The position numbers and the translations under genes are program-made. A DNA stretch of 64,000 nt, from assembly GCA_945888515.1 (NCBI GenBank), contig CAMDAD010000006.1, positions 62,001 to 126,000 on the forward strand, written 5' to 3'. Source of the stretch: Akkermansia muciniphila. Lineage in GTDB: Bacteria; Verrucomicrobiota; Verrucomicrobiia; Verrucomicrobiales; Akkermansiaceae. The notes beneath the pieces were generated by a model. The model had not been told where the DNA came from. It worked only from the letters and a program-made list of their open reading frames with translations, and did not search any database. Every line of letters begins with the position of its first letter. Positions within the stretch are counted from its first letter, which is position 1. Of the stretch, positions 1-8,138 are shown one piece after another.

Positions 1-350
1 GGAGTGAGGTTAGTAGTCGTAGTCAGTGTGCTGCCAGACCAAGTAACCACTTCTTGAATGACACCATTATCAGAAGCTCCGCTTATTTCCAAGATGTATG
101 TCTTCCCACTAGTGAGTAGCGATGTGAAGTTTACGCCCGTATCAGTGATACTGGTTGAGGTGGAAGAGTCGATAACACCTGACGAAACTGCTGCGTTGTG
201 CAAGTTGATGCCAATGAGATTAGCAATGTTAGGACGAACTGTCTGAGTCACATACCCCACTGGAGTAGTCGTAGCTGTTGTTTGCGCGAACAAGGCGCCT
301 GGGGCGAGCAGAGCTACGGCCAGGAGTGATTGAATTGATTTTGGTTTCAT
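1..350 (-). CDS. Secreted TIGR02597-like protein (5' part, cut by window start)
   Basis: Reading on the minus strand from the ATG at 350 gives an uninterrupted frame to base 1. It begins MKPKSIQSLLAVALLAPG and has a classic signal peptide ending near LFAQ, followed by a Thr/Ser-rich mature part with phrases such as TPVGYVTQTV, NLIGINLHN and TYILEISGAS. This pattern matches what I know of the TIGR02597 family, secreted proteins of unknown function found in Verrucomicrobia, which start with a 'TTTPVGYVT' stretch. About 116 residues are visible; the C-terminus lies outside the window. No Shine-Dalgarno sequence precedes the start. The family assignment is from memory of the pattern; that it is a secreted coding region is clearer than the family name. 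Confidence 0.7.
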   Translation of the reverse strand, partial: MKPKSIQSLLAVALLAPGALFAQTTATTTPVGYVTQTVRPNIANLIGINLHNAAVSSGVIDSSTSTSITDTGVNFTSLLTSGKTYILEISGASDNGVIQEVVTWSGSTLTTTTNLT

Positions 351-1029
351 ATGTTTTTGAGATTGATTGTCTGTTTGAATTTTTGAGGGATCAACCGATT
401 GAGTTTTGCGAGGGACATTCATGAAGCGCGGTGAGGCGGGATGATGAGTGTGACGTGCGCAAAGCTTTTTTCAGATGACGAAGACATAAAACTCCATTTT
501 TTAGCGGATCGCAAGAAAAAATATCGGTGGGAGCAAAAAAATTTTGAGAATGGCCTTGTTCAGGCGCCGAAAACCCAAAAATCCTTGATTTTACAAGGAA
601 AAATTTATCGATATTTTGTGACGAATCGTCACAGAAAACGTCCCATTTCGCAGAAAAATGACCCTTTTCCGCACCTGTTAGATCCGTTTCTTGGTCGGTC
701 ACGCAAAATTTTACACTTTTTCTGCAAAGTTGTTAGAGGCCGATTTTTTCGTTCCCACGCTCATTTTCGTTAGACGCGAAGGATGTGTTCTGATCACTTG
801 CTCTTGACCATGTTGCGATGCTTTTCAGGTTCGGACGCTGGACGGCGACGCAACGGTAGGGAAAGCCATCCGCATCGAGATGGTGACAGTCCCGTGTTTC
901 CTATCGGATGATAGGTCAGCGGATTCGGTCGTGACTCCATGGACCGAGTATTACGGAAAAAGGCGCGCGCGCTGAATGCATGAGCGGTCCTTGAGGCGGT
1001 GCGTTGTGATGCCTTTCAGCCCTTTTCCC
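351..1029. other. Long intergenic region, partly structured, no convincing gene
   Basis: This 679-base stretch separates two minus-strand genes. The half next to the secreted-protein gene is AT-rich and presumably carries its promoter. The other half (about 770-960) is GC-richer and contains small hairpins, for example CCTATC-GGAT-GATAGG at 900-915 and CCATC/GATGG around 871-888. On the minus strand a frame covering roughly 730-893 reads like protein (RDCHHLDADGFPYRC, then VAVQRPNLKSIATWS) but directly follows a stop codon and has no start, so it may be a decayed gene, a dispersed repeat or a structured RNA. The longer open frames here (391-702 minus, 441-773 plus) have low-complexity, non-protein-like translations. 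Confidence 0.4.
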
Positions 1030-1884
1030 TCACGAGCTGGCCCGTGCATGGCACCAACCTTGCCGCCAGTGGAGATCTAGGGGGATGCCGTAGAGCGCGG
1101 ACAGTGATTTCGCAGTCACCGTCTCGCGCGCAGGGCCATCCGCCCAAACCGCTCCCTCCTTGAGTAAAATCACTCGTGAAATTTCCGGCGCGATTTCTTC
1201 GGGATGATGCGTCACCAGCACCACCGTGCAGCCCTGGGCCATGGCTTGCCGCAGACAATGCATGAGCAACTGGGCTCCGGCGAAGTCCAGTGCTGTCGTC
1301 GGCTCATCCATCACCAGCACCTCTGGCCTGTGCACCAGCGCGCGGGCGATCAGAAGTCGACGTTTTTCACCGGAGGACAGACAGCCTATCGTGCGCTGGG
1401 CGAGCCCAGCCACGCCAGTGATCTCCATCGCCGCTATCGCCGCTTTCTTTTCCTCGCGCGAAAATCGCATATCACGCGTGCGCCCGTATGCTCCGCGCAG
1501 TGCCGAAATTACTACGTTTGCCGTAGTTTCCTCGTCATCGAAATAGCGCGCCTGCTCCGGAGCCACAAAGCCGATCCTGTGCCGCAGTTCTTCGAGCGAC
1601 CAATTCTCCTCCCCAAACAGCCGGCAGACCCGTTTCTGGGAAAACTCTGGCGACAAATCACCGGTGATCAACTGCATCAGCGTGCTTTTCCCTGAGCCAT
1701 TGGGGCCCAGAATCGCTACGCTTTCCCCGCGTCGGAGCGTCAGGGAAAAATCGTGGAGCACCCGATGCTCCCCGCGCCAGACCGTGACCTGCTGTAGTTC
1801 GAAAAATGCCTCTTGCACTGCGGCGATGGTAGGTCGTGACGACTGCTTTGTCAGCGACAAATGACGGCCGCGCGTTTGAGGCAT
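1030..1884 (-). CDS. ABC transporter ATP-binding protein
   Basis: A 284-residue single-domain ABC ATPase that would energise an importer or exporter at the inner membrane. Walker A is GPNGSGKS at residues 60-67, the signature loop is LSSGEKRR at 169-176 (Ser where Gly is usual), Walker B is VLVMDEP at 189-195 and the switch His lies in VTHH. The sequence resembles the ATPases of iron-complex and molybdate-type systems (ModF/FecE-like). The start ATG overlaps the upstream stop in a TAATG junction, so it is translationally coupled to the secreted protein encoded at 1884-2723. No permease or solute-binding gene is nearby, so the substrate cannot be named. Confidence 0.88.
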   Translation of the reverse strand: MPQTRGRHLSLTKQSSRPTIAAVQEAFFELQQVTVWRGEHRVLHDFSLTLRRGESVAILGPNGSGKSTLMQLITGDLSPEFSQKRVCRLFGEENWSLEELRHRIGFVAPEQARYFDDEETTANVVISALRGAYGRTRDMRFSREEKKAAIAAMEITGVAGLAQRTIGCLSSGEKRRLLIARALVHRPEVLVMDEPTTALDFAGAQLLMHCLRQAMAQGCTVVLVTHHPEEIAPEISRVILLKEGAVWADGPARETVTAKSLSALYGIPLDLHWRQGWCHARASS

Positions 1885-2723
1885 TAGTTTTTCGGCGAAG
1901 AAGGCGAGAGCGCCTGAAAGACAGCGCGCATGTGATCCAATTTCCCCAGCGCGATGACCACACGGTAGTCGAGCTCGTAGGCCGGCTTGAGCGCCAGCGT
2001 GCGCAGCGGTGCGAGGTAAGAGACATCGCCTTGGCCCGTATGGCGCACGCGATAGGCGGTGAGAAAATCCGAGCCGGGAAAATGAATGCCCACGCCCTCA
2101 TCCTGCGCGTCCACCCACGCGGCCCACGGTTCGCTTGTGTGAAAATACTCATTGCCTTGGCCTGGTTGCTTGCGCTGCATCACTCCGGTTTGCTTTTCAC
2201 AAAAGACCAGCGTCTCCAGACGCGGCGAGACAAACATCGCGGGCATCTCTTGGTGTCGTGCCTTGTGCGTCACGGTGCCGCTGTAGCGCATGCGGTAACG
2301 CACATGCACTAGGTCTCCCTCCAGTCGCAGCCATTGCTCCATCACCATGTCCTCCACCAGCACCCCGCTCGCCCACTGTCGTGGCTGTGTTTTCACATAA
2401 GAGTCCAACGCCGTCTCCTTGTGCTCCAGCAAAACCGCGGGCACGCCCTTCCAGCTTCCTCCCTGCACCGGATTGTAGCGCCAAGGTTTGCCATTCCAAT
2501 CAGAGCCATCGGCATCGCCATAGAACGACTGCTGGACGTAGCGGCCGTGGTCGTAACGATTCAGCAAGTTATCCGGCGCCTGCGACTTCGATAACCACCC
2601 GATGCTACCGCCCGCGTTCAGATTGATGCCCACGCGCACCTTGCCATTGTCCAGAAACATCCAATGCTCTTGGGCTTCCAGCAAAGTCGTTACCGCCCAC
2701 AGAATCATCAAGAAGCGCATCAT
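1884..2723 (-). CDS. Secreted protein of unknown function, probable beta-sandwich
   Basis: From the ATG at 2723 the product starts MMRFLMILWAVTTLLEAQ, a signal peptide; the reading frame can be extended to a TTG at 2759 but that would bury the signal. The roughly 279-residue protein is rich in aromatic residues and short strands (GKVRVGINLNAGGSIGWL, GRYVQQSFYGDADGSDW, NGKPWRYNPVQGGSW), the look of secreted carbohydrate-binding or mutarotase-like beta-sandwich proteins common in Bacteroidota and Verrucomicrobiota. I do not recognise a named family. It shares a TAATG stop-start junction with the ABC ATPase downstream, so the two form an operon, which hints that this exported protein may serve the same transport process. 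Confidence 0.75.
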   Translation of the reverse strand: MMRFLMILWAVTTLLEAQEHWMFLDNGKVRVGINLNAGGSIGWLSKSQAPDNLLNRYDHGRYVQQSFYGDADGSDWNGKPWRYNPVQGGSWKGVPAVLLEHKETALDSYVKTQPRQWASGVLVEDMVMEQWLRLEGDLVHVRYRMRYSGTVTHKARHQEMPAMFVSPRLETLVFCEKQTGVMQRKQPGQGNEYFHTSEPWAAWVDAQDEGVGIHFPGSDFLTAYRVRHTGQGDVSYLAPLRTLALKPAYELDYRVVIALGKLDHMRAVFQALSPSSPKN

Positions 2724-2833
2724 GGCCAAGATCTTGGAAAGTCCTTCATCGCCTGACAAGCACCAAGCATGTCAGCGCCGGCGCGCCGCACATTCGCCTT
2801 GTCAGTCCTCGATCCCACGCGCATCCTCTCCTC

Positions 2834-3634
2834 ATGAAACAACTCATCGGCATCCTCTATTTGGCCACATTTTCACTCGTGGGAGCCACCGAGTCCGGCT
2901 GGGTGGCTTTGTTTAACGGCAAGAATCTCGATGGGTGGACGCCAAAGATCTCCGGCTTTCCGGTGGGGGAAAATGCCCTAAACACCTTTCGCGTAGAAGA
3001 CGGCATTCTCAAGGTCTCCTATGCGGATTACAAAGAATTCGGCAAAAAATTCGGCCACCTCTACACCAAGACCGCTTATTCCTCCTATACCCTGCGCATG
3101 CAGTATCGCTTCGTCGGGGAAAAAATGCCCGATGCCCCTAGCTACGTGAATTTGAACAGCGGCGTGATGTTTCACTCACAATCCCCGGAGAGTATGTTGA
3201 TCGATCAAGGTTTCCCTGCCAGCCTCGAATTTCAATTTCTTGCTCGTGAAGGCAAGAGCGGCCAGCGCGCCACAGGCAACGTGTGCACGCCGGGCACTCA
3301 CATCGCAATGAATGGCAAGGTCGTCACGCAGCACATCGTCGAATCCTCCGCCCCTACCTTCGATCCCGAAGAATGGGTGAACATCGAGATCGAAGTGCAT
3401 GGGCATGAGCAAATCATCCACCGCGTCAATGGCAAGGAAGTGCTGCGCTATCAGCATCCGATACTCGATCCCGAGTGCCGCATCTCCCCCGCCAAAGCGC
3501 TCATCGAAGCGGGGGCTGATCCCAAACTCGGCAAAGGTCACATCGCCTTACAAGCCGAAGGACACGGCGTATGGTTTCGCAACATCGAGATCAAACAAAA
3601 GGAGCCCGCGAGCGGTTCGGAAAAAGCTCCGTGA
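2834..3634 (+). CDS. DUF1080 (3-keto-disaccharide hydrolase-like) secreted protein
   Basis: A 266-residue exported protein: signal peptide MKQLIGILYLATFSLVGA, then a LamG/concanavalin-like domain with the DUF1080 hallmark WVALFNGKNLDGWTPK near residues 23-38 and later segments SGVMFHSQSPES, LEFQFLAREG and a closing GHIALQAEGHGVWFRNIEIK that is typical of this fold. Family members act outside the cytoplasm on glycosides, and some cleave 3-keto-sugars made by Gfo/Idh/MocA dehydrogenases; enzymes of that type occur at 14.8 and 51 kb. The gene stands alone, divergent from the minus-strand gene before it and convergent with the one after it (9 bases between stops). Confidence 0.88.
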   Translation: MKQLIGILYLATFSLVGATESGWVALFNGKNLDGWTPKISGFPVGENALNTFRVEDGILKVSYADYKEFGKKFGHLYTKTAYSSYTLRMQYRFVGEKMPDAPSYVNLNSGVMFHSQSPESMLIDQGFPASLEFQFLAREGKSGQRATGNVCTPGTHIAMNGKVVTQHIVESSAPTFDPEEWVNIEIEVHGHEQIIHRVNGKEVLRYQHPILDPECRISPAKALIEAGADPKLGKGHIALQAEGHGVWFRNIEIKQKEPASGSEKAP

Positions 3635-3643
3635 CCTTTCCGG

Positions 3644-5356
3644 TCAAGGATCTTTGGGGGCGTCAGGCGTGGATTTTTGCACGCTACTCTCGAGCTTGAG
3701 CAACTCATCGGCCTGAGCGGCAGTGATGTCGAAAAGGTTGCCATACAACGAACAATTCATCTGATAAAATTGGCCATTCGGCGTGAGCTTCATCCGGTTC
3801 AAACTCGCCGAGTTGTTAGGCAAGGCAGCCACGGGCAGACTCAATACCACCTGTCCATCAAACACTGCGGTGATGGCTGCGTTCTCCGCTGTGATGACCT
3901 GCATTTCCAATTGCAGCATTTCGCTTTGGAAAGGCACCGCTTTGTCGACGATGTCATCGTCAAAGCCGATGGATTGATTTTCTCCATCTCGGTTGATCAT
4001 TTCCATGGCCCTGCGCAGCGTGAGATCATCTGTCACAGGCAAGCGCGAAGTGTCCGAGCCTGGATTTACGATGGAGCGGGCTACCTCACTGGTGATCACC
4101 CCCCTATTGACCATTTTCTCCAGTTCGTCCGCTTTGGGAGCGCGAACTTCGAAGCTGCCGCGCATGTCCATTTGTTCTGGAGCGCTGAGGTATATATCGC
4201 TCACTTGCAAATTCCCCGCAGAGGTTTTGATCGAAAAATACCCCTCACTGAAGGTCGTTTTCCGGTAACTCCCCGAGGGACTGAGGATCGAGAGACTATT
4301 CAGCAGCGGCAAGCGATTGCGCAAGGCGATGTGATCGGATTCAGTGAGTGATACCCGGCCTGCAAGACCCACCCCATCCGGCGAGTTGGTGGAACCGGAA
4401 ATTTTCAAATCTCCTGAGATGGAGCCTTCCACATAGCCATGGTAGGTCTCGGACAGCAATTGCTCCAGAGGCAGATTCTCGAATGTAACGGAGCCAGAAA
4501 ATTCCGGACGCAACCCACCCTTAACCCGCACCCCTGCGAACGATACTTTGCCGATCTGTTGGTCCGATGCTAGCTCATAGTCCGAGTTCTTCACCGAAAA
4601 CTCTCCTTTTTCCACGATCACGGCGTCATCCGTACAGACCAGAATGAGCTCTCTGATCTGCAGATTGCGGAGCCAGTTTTGGGTGAAAGTGCCGCCAGTA
4701 AAACGCAGTCGCCATCCCTCCTGTGTGCGGATGACAGACATTTGGCTCTGCGCGATGCTGCCCATGGTGCGCGAAGAATACCCCCAAGCGATACGGGTAT
4801 TTTTGCACTCCAGCGCCTGAAAGCGCAGTGATTCGAAACGCTTGCTCAGTGAACGACCCAGCGCCTGCGCCTCATCCTGCGTTTCGGCGCCGGCTTTGAC
4901 ATTGAGAGACATGCGATCCACGCCGATCTGATTGGCATCCCAGGTGCCTATGACCCCGTCCAGCAAACCCATGCGAAATGTAATGCCCGAGGCCTCGCAA
5001 GAGTTAATGAAACTGTCGGGACCACCCTCCAATTTGAGGTAACGGATGGACGCCTTGTTTTGTGAGCGATTGAAACTGCGCATCTGGCCCGCCTGACAAT
5101 CAAAACCGCTGATGATTTGATCGCGCAACTTCGTTTTAAAGGAGATCTGATCCGTGCGGCGGACAAGGAAAATCAGGCATATCGCGGTGACCACCACGAG
5201 GAAAATCAGCACCCGCAAAAACAACCGCAGCAAGTGATACATGACCACCGACGAACCACCGCCCGCCATCGAATAGCGCAACTGAAACCAGAACCCCTGT
5301 TTTGCGACCCATTGCGCGAGGCGTTCATTGAACAATTTGGTTGATTCTGAATCCAT
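3644..5356 (-). CDS. Membrane-anchored AsmA-like periplasmic protein
   Basis: I take the ATG at 5356 (MDSESTKLFNERLAQ) as start; an upstream in-frame extension to 5431 adds an unlikely hydrophobic stretch. About 570 residues: a short cytoplasmic part, one membrane span (HLLRLFLRVLIFLVVVTAICLI region, residues about 41-63) and a long extracytoplasmic part full of alternating beta-strands, with AsmA/TamB-like phrases such as VEGSISGDLKISGSTNSP, LAGRVSLTESDHIAL and GSFEVRAP. AsmA-like proteins lie between inner and outer membranes and are linked to lipid transport or envelope assembly. The assignment rests on architecture, not on a specific signature. Divergent from scpA, sharing a 121-base promoter region. 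Confidence 0.7.
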   Translation of the reverse strand: MDSESTKLFNERLAQWVAKQGFWFQLRYSMAGGGSSVVMYHLLRLFLRVLIFLVVVTAICLIFLVRRTDQISFKTKLRDQIISGFDCQAGQMRSFNRSQNKASIRYLKLEGGPDSFINSCEASGITFRMGLLDGVIGTWDANQIGVDRMSLNVKAGAETQDEAQALGRSLSKRFESLRFQALECKNTRIAWGYSSRTMGSIAQSQMSVIRTQEGWRLRFTGGTFTQNWLRNLQIRELILVCTDDAVIVEKGEFSVKNSDYELASDQQIGKVSFAGVRVKGGLRPEFSGSVTFENLPLEQLLSETYHGYVEGSISGDLKISGSTNSPDGVGLAGRVSLTESDHIALRNRLPLLNSLSILSPSGSYRKTTFSEGYFSIKTSAGNLQVSDIYLSAPEQMDMRGSFEVRAPKADELEKMVNRGVITSEVARSIVNPGSDTSRLPVTDDLTLRRAMEMINRDGENQSIGFDDDIVDKAVPFQSEMLQLEMQVITAENAAITAVFDGQVVLSLPVAALPNNSASLNRMKLTPNGQFYQMNCSLYGNLFDITAAQADELLKLESSVQKSTPDAPKDP

Positions 5357-5477
5357 AGAGCGTGGCGCAACGAAGACGGGAACAATAAGCGGTAAATCGC
5401 GCCAAATTGCCAGATGAAAATTGCGAAACAAAAAAAAAGACCTCGCCTGAAAACGCTGACTCGAATAGAAAAGCGCC

Positions 5478-6245
5478 GTGGAGGAACAAGATTACAAAGT
5501 AAAATTGGAGATTTTTGAAGGACCGCTCGATCTTTTGCTCTACCTCATTAAAAAAGAAGAAGTCGACATTCATGAGGTATCGATGGAAAAAATCACCCGA
5601 CAGTATCTTCTCTACATCAATACCTTCAAGCTGCTCAATATCGATATCGCCGCCGAATTTGTGCTAATGGCGGCAAACCTGATGTATATCAAGAGTCGGA
5701 CGCTATTACCGAAATCCGAGCAACCGCCCGAGGAAGAAGGCGAAGAGGATGATCCACGCTGGGATCTGATCCGGCAGCTCATTGAATACAAAAAATTCAA
5801 GGATGCCGCCTCATTTCTGACGAAGCGCGAGGTTGAGATGGACGGAGCCTTCGCTTACCAAGCCGATGTGCCCAAGGATGAAACACCCGCGACGTTAGCG
5901 GAGGTGTCGATTTTCGATCTCATCCGCTCGTTCCAAAACGTACTCAAGCGCTTCGAGGAGGCCCATGATTTCGGTTCGATCGTAGATGACCGTTACACCG
6001 TGGCGGACAAAATTGAAATGCTGATGGATCGCTTCCAGCCCGGGCAGGCGATTGCTTTTGAAAGCCTCTTCGATGAAGCCACGACCAAAGCGGAAGTGAT
6101 CGTCACCTTTCTCGCGGTGCTGGAACTGATGAAAATGAACCAGTTTCTCATCCGCCAGAGCGGCATCCTCGGCGAGATTCAGGTAGAGCGCCGTGTGGCT
6201 GGCAGCAGCACGGTGGCAGAATGGGTCGGCGCACTGGAAGAATGA
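5478..6245 (+). CDS. scpA: Segregation and condensation protein A
   Basis: A 255-residue ScpA kleisin, the subunit that bridges SMC heads in the condensin complex on the nucleoid. The N-terminus after the GTG start carries the family hallmark KLEIFEGPLDLLLYLIKKEE, followed by the conserved FVLMAANLMYIKSRTLLP segment, an acidic linker (EEEGEEDDP) and a C-terminal winged-helix region (IVTFLAVLELMKMNQ). GTG at 5478 is the only start that fits family length; it has no Shine-Dalgarno sequence but is preceded by GCGCC, as is the GTG of the next gene. The usual partner scpB is not in this window. It appears to be cotranscribed with pgsA. Confidence 0.95.
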   Translation: MEEQDYKVKLEIFEGPLDLLLYLIKKEEVDIHEVSMEKITRQYLLYINTFKLLNIDIAAEFVLMAANLMYIKSRTLLPKSEQPPEEEGEEDDPRWDLIRQLIEYKKFKDAASFLTKREVEMDGAFAYQADVPKDETPATLAEVSIFDLIRSFQNVLKRFEEAHDFGSIVDDRYTVADKIEMLMDRFQPGQAIAFESLFDEATTKAEVIVTFLAVLELMKMNQFLIRQSGILGEIQVERRVAGSSTVAEWVGALEE

Positions 6246-6317
6246 TGTCAGGACCTCTCGCGCGAATTTCTCTCATGTGTGATTGCCAAATCTCGGAATC
6301 CCGCCCAAGTTAGCGCC

Positions 6318-6938
6318 GTGAATTTGCCCAACTCGATCACTCTGGCACGACTTTTCCTGACCGTGATCTATGTTGCGGCGGCATCCATCACCGGCAATGC
6401 CGCGGCTTGGATCGCGCTGGCGGCATTCGTCATCGCTGCGGCCACGGACTGGCTCGATGGCTATCTCGCCCGCAAGCTCAATCTCGTCACGGCGCTAGGG
6501 AAATTGCTCGACCCACTGGTGGATAAAATCCTTGTCTGCGCCGCCTTCGTGCACCTGAGCCTGGAGCATCTCTGCCCGATGTGGGTGACCATTTTGATCA
6601 TCGCCCGCGAGTTCCTCGTCACTGGACTGCGCCAGATTGCGGTGGAGCGTGGCATTGTCATGGCAGCGGACCGCTGGGGAAAATGGAAAGCCACGTTTCA
6701 GATGATTTTCGTTATCGTCGCCTTGCTGTGGCTCAGTTTGCCTGCGGAGACCACTGGCATAGGGCGCGGTCTGCGATGGTGCGTGGATCCGGCTCAGTTC
6801 GCCACACCCACGCTGATGTGGATCGCGCTGTTTCTCACCTGCCTGTCGGGCTGGAACTACCTCCGAGCCTCCTGGGGATTTTTCGTGGATCTCCCCGCGC
6901 GCGAGTCAGCAGGTCGATCCAGTGAGCGAATCGATTGA
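6318..6938 (+). CDS. pgsA: CDP-diacylglycerol--glycerol-3-phosphate 3-phosphatidyltransferase
   Basis: Inner-membrane enzyme that makes phosphatidylglycerophosphate, the first committed step to phosphatidylglycerol. The CDP-alcohol phosphotransferase signature DG-x2-AR-x8-G-x3-D-x3-D is complete (DGYLARKLNLVTALGKLLD, then PLVD). Four to six hydrophobic spans are visible, including VTILIIAREFLVTGLR. I place the start at the GTG giving MNLPNSITLARL, which matches the family N-terminus; an in-frame GTG at 6279 would add 13 residues. The gene follows scpA after about 70 bases on the same strand. Confidence 0.93.
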   Translation: MNLPNSITLARLFLTVIYVAAASITGNAAAWIALAAFVIAAATDWLDGYLARKLNLVTALGKLLDPLVDKILVCAAFVHLSLEHLCPMWVTILIIAREFLVTGLRQIAVERGIVMAADRWGKWKATFQMIFVIVALLWLSLPAETTGIGRGLRWCVDPAQFATPTLMWIALFLTCLSGWNYLRASWGFFVDLPARESAGRSSERID

Positions 6939-7095
6939 CAAGGGCGCCTCACGCCGACTCTCCATAGGGGCTAGCACCAGCTCTCCAGCCCCTTCATCCA
7001 CGCGAGAGCAACGGTTAGAAAATCGTCTTTGGCCGTTGCGCAATCACAAGCCGTGGCGGATGGACTTAAAAAAAATCATTTTTTGTTTTTGTCAT

Positions 7096-7122
7096 TTGCA
7101 TGGTCAAAAAAAACTGTATAGT
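7096..7122 (+). promoter_or_regulatory. Candidate sigma-70-type promoter of the calcium-repeat gene
   Basis: TTGCAT at 7096-7101 and TATAGT at 7117-7122 with a 15-base spacer lie 26 bases before the chosen ATG at 7148, in an AT-rich stretch. The hexamers are close to the consensus; the spacer is slightly short. Sequence match only. Confidence 0.45.
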
Positions 7123-7147
7123 TGGCTCGTTTCACCTAACCAATTTT

Positions 7148-8044
7148 ATGAAATCAAAATTCACTCAGTTTAATCGATTCGGCAAGTCTCTCACCTTGCC
7201 CGTGCTCGCCACTGGTCTGCTGGCTTTGTCTTCCGTGACCGCGCAAGCTGGGGTCGATCTCACCCGTGACCTTGACGGTGACGGCATTCCCAATGCCACT
7301 GACACAGACATCGATAACGATGGGCGCGTCAACGGGAGAGATAGCAACGTAGATGGCGGCAGAGCGCGCTCGGGACCGCTTCGCTCTCAATACATTGGTG
7401 ATAGACTCCCAAACGGTGATCCATTGGAAACCGACATCGACGATGATGGATTGGAGGACGATGATGCACTAGAACTCGACATAGACGGCGACGGTCTCCC
7501 AGATGATTCCTCTTTAGAGCTTGATATCGATGGCGATGGCAAAAAAGATGGAGTTTCCAGCGAATTGGACATTGACGGCGATGGTCTCAATGATGACTCC
7601 TCTTCTGAGGACGACATTGATGGTGATGGTCTAGACGACGATGACATCGAAGAGGATAACATTGATGGTGACGATTTTGAGGATGACTCGGCGCGCGAAA
7701 AAGACATCGATGGCGATGGCAAAGTTGATTTCTCTGCATCCGAGCTAGACATCGATGGCGATGATCTGGATGACGATGATCTCGAAGAACTTGACATCGA
7801 TGGTGATGGCTTGGATGACGATGACTCTGATGAATTGGACATCGACGGCGACGACAGAACTGACGACGACGATAAAGAGAACGACATTGACGGTGACGGC
7901 ATCAAGGATGCTCTGGATGATGACGTGGATGGCGATGGCAAAGACTCGAATGACGATGACGACGACGATGGCGACGATCTCACAGACGACGTGGATGACG
8001 ACGACGACGGTGACGGAGACGACGATGACGAAGATGATGACTGA
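7148..8044 (+). CDS. Secreted hyper-acidic calcium-loop repeat protein
   Basis: The ATG at 7148 gives MKSKFTQFNRFGKSLTLPV and a signal peptide ending at VTAQAG; an upstream in-frame ATG at 7100 would add a non-signal extension. The mature protein is almost entirely DxDxDG calcium-binding loops of the thrombospondin type 3 / dockerin kind: a short lead-in (LDGDGIPNATDTDIDNDG), ten complete and one partial repeat of exactly 15 residues with consensus ELDIDGDGLDDDSS, and a poly-Asp tail. It has almost no hydrophobic core, so it is likely unfolded without calcium and extended and stiff with it, exported to the periplasm or cell surface. No enzyme domain, sorting signal or anchor is visible. It is flanked by its own promoter and terminator, so it is monocistronic. 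Confidence 0.85.
   Translation: MKSKFTQFNRFGKSLTLPVLATGLLALSSVTAQAGVDLTRDLDGDGIPNATDTDIDNDGRVNGRDSNVDGGRARSGPLRSQYIGDRLPNGDPLETDIDDDGLEDDDALELDIDGDGLPDDSSLELDIDGDGKKDGVSSELDIDGDGLNDDSSSEDDIDGDGLDDDDIEEDNIDGDDFEDDSAREKDIDGDGKVDFSASELDIDGDDLDDDDLEELDIDGDGLDDDDSDELDIDGDDRTDDDDKENDIDGDGIKDALDDDVDGDGKDSNDDDDDDGDDLTDDVDDDDDGDGDDDDEDDD
7427..7876 (+). repeat. Ten tandem 45-bp repeats encoding DIDGDG loops
   Basis: Ten in-phase units of 45 bases encode ETDIDDDGLEDDDAL, then nine variants of ELDIDGDGLxDDSSx. Positions 3-9 of each unit (DIDGDGx) are the most constant; positions 11-15 vary between acidic and Ser/Ala residues. Nucleotide identity between units is incomplete with many silent changes, so the array is old or under protein-level constraint rather than a fresh expansion. 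Confidence 0.85.
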
Positions 8045-8070
8045 TTTTACCCAATCTTCATGATGATCCG

Positions 8071-8108
8071 AGAACTCCAGTGACAACAGTTGCTGGAGTT
8101 CTTGTTTC
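8071..8108 (+). terminator. Rho-independent terminator
   Basis: AGAACTCCAG at 8071-8080 pairs perfectly with CTGGAGTTCT at 8093-8102 around a 12-base loop, followed by TGTTTCT. It lies 27 bases after the calcium-repeat gene. Confidence 0.7.
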
Positions 8109-8138
8109 TCCGCGATGATCTGAATCAACTATCTTCCT

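Noticed and set aside
391-773. Two overlapping open frames on opposite strands upstream of the first gene
   Set aside because: Their translations are low-complexity and lack any domain, and the DNA is AT-rich promoter-like sequence.
860-920. Riboswitch-like stem set before the ABC gene end
   Set aside because: It lies downstream of that gene rather than in a leader, and no known riboswitch core (cobalamin, SAM, TPP) was recognised.
6922-7173. 83-residue frame overlapping the end of pgsA
   Set aside because: Starts inside pgsA with GTG, has biased Ser/Arg composition, and runs through the promoter of the calcium-repeat gene.
7387-8128. Long open frames on both strands within the calcium-repeat gene
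   Set aside because: They are by-products of the GAT/GAC-rich repeat; translations are poly-Ser/Pro or Val/Ile monotone.
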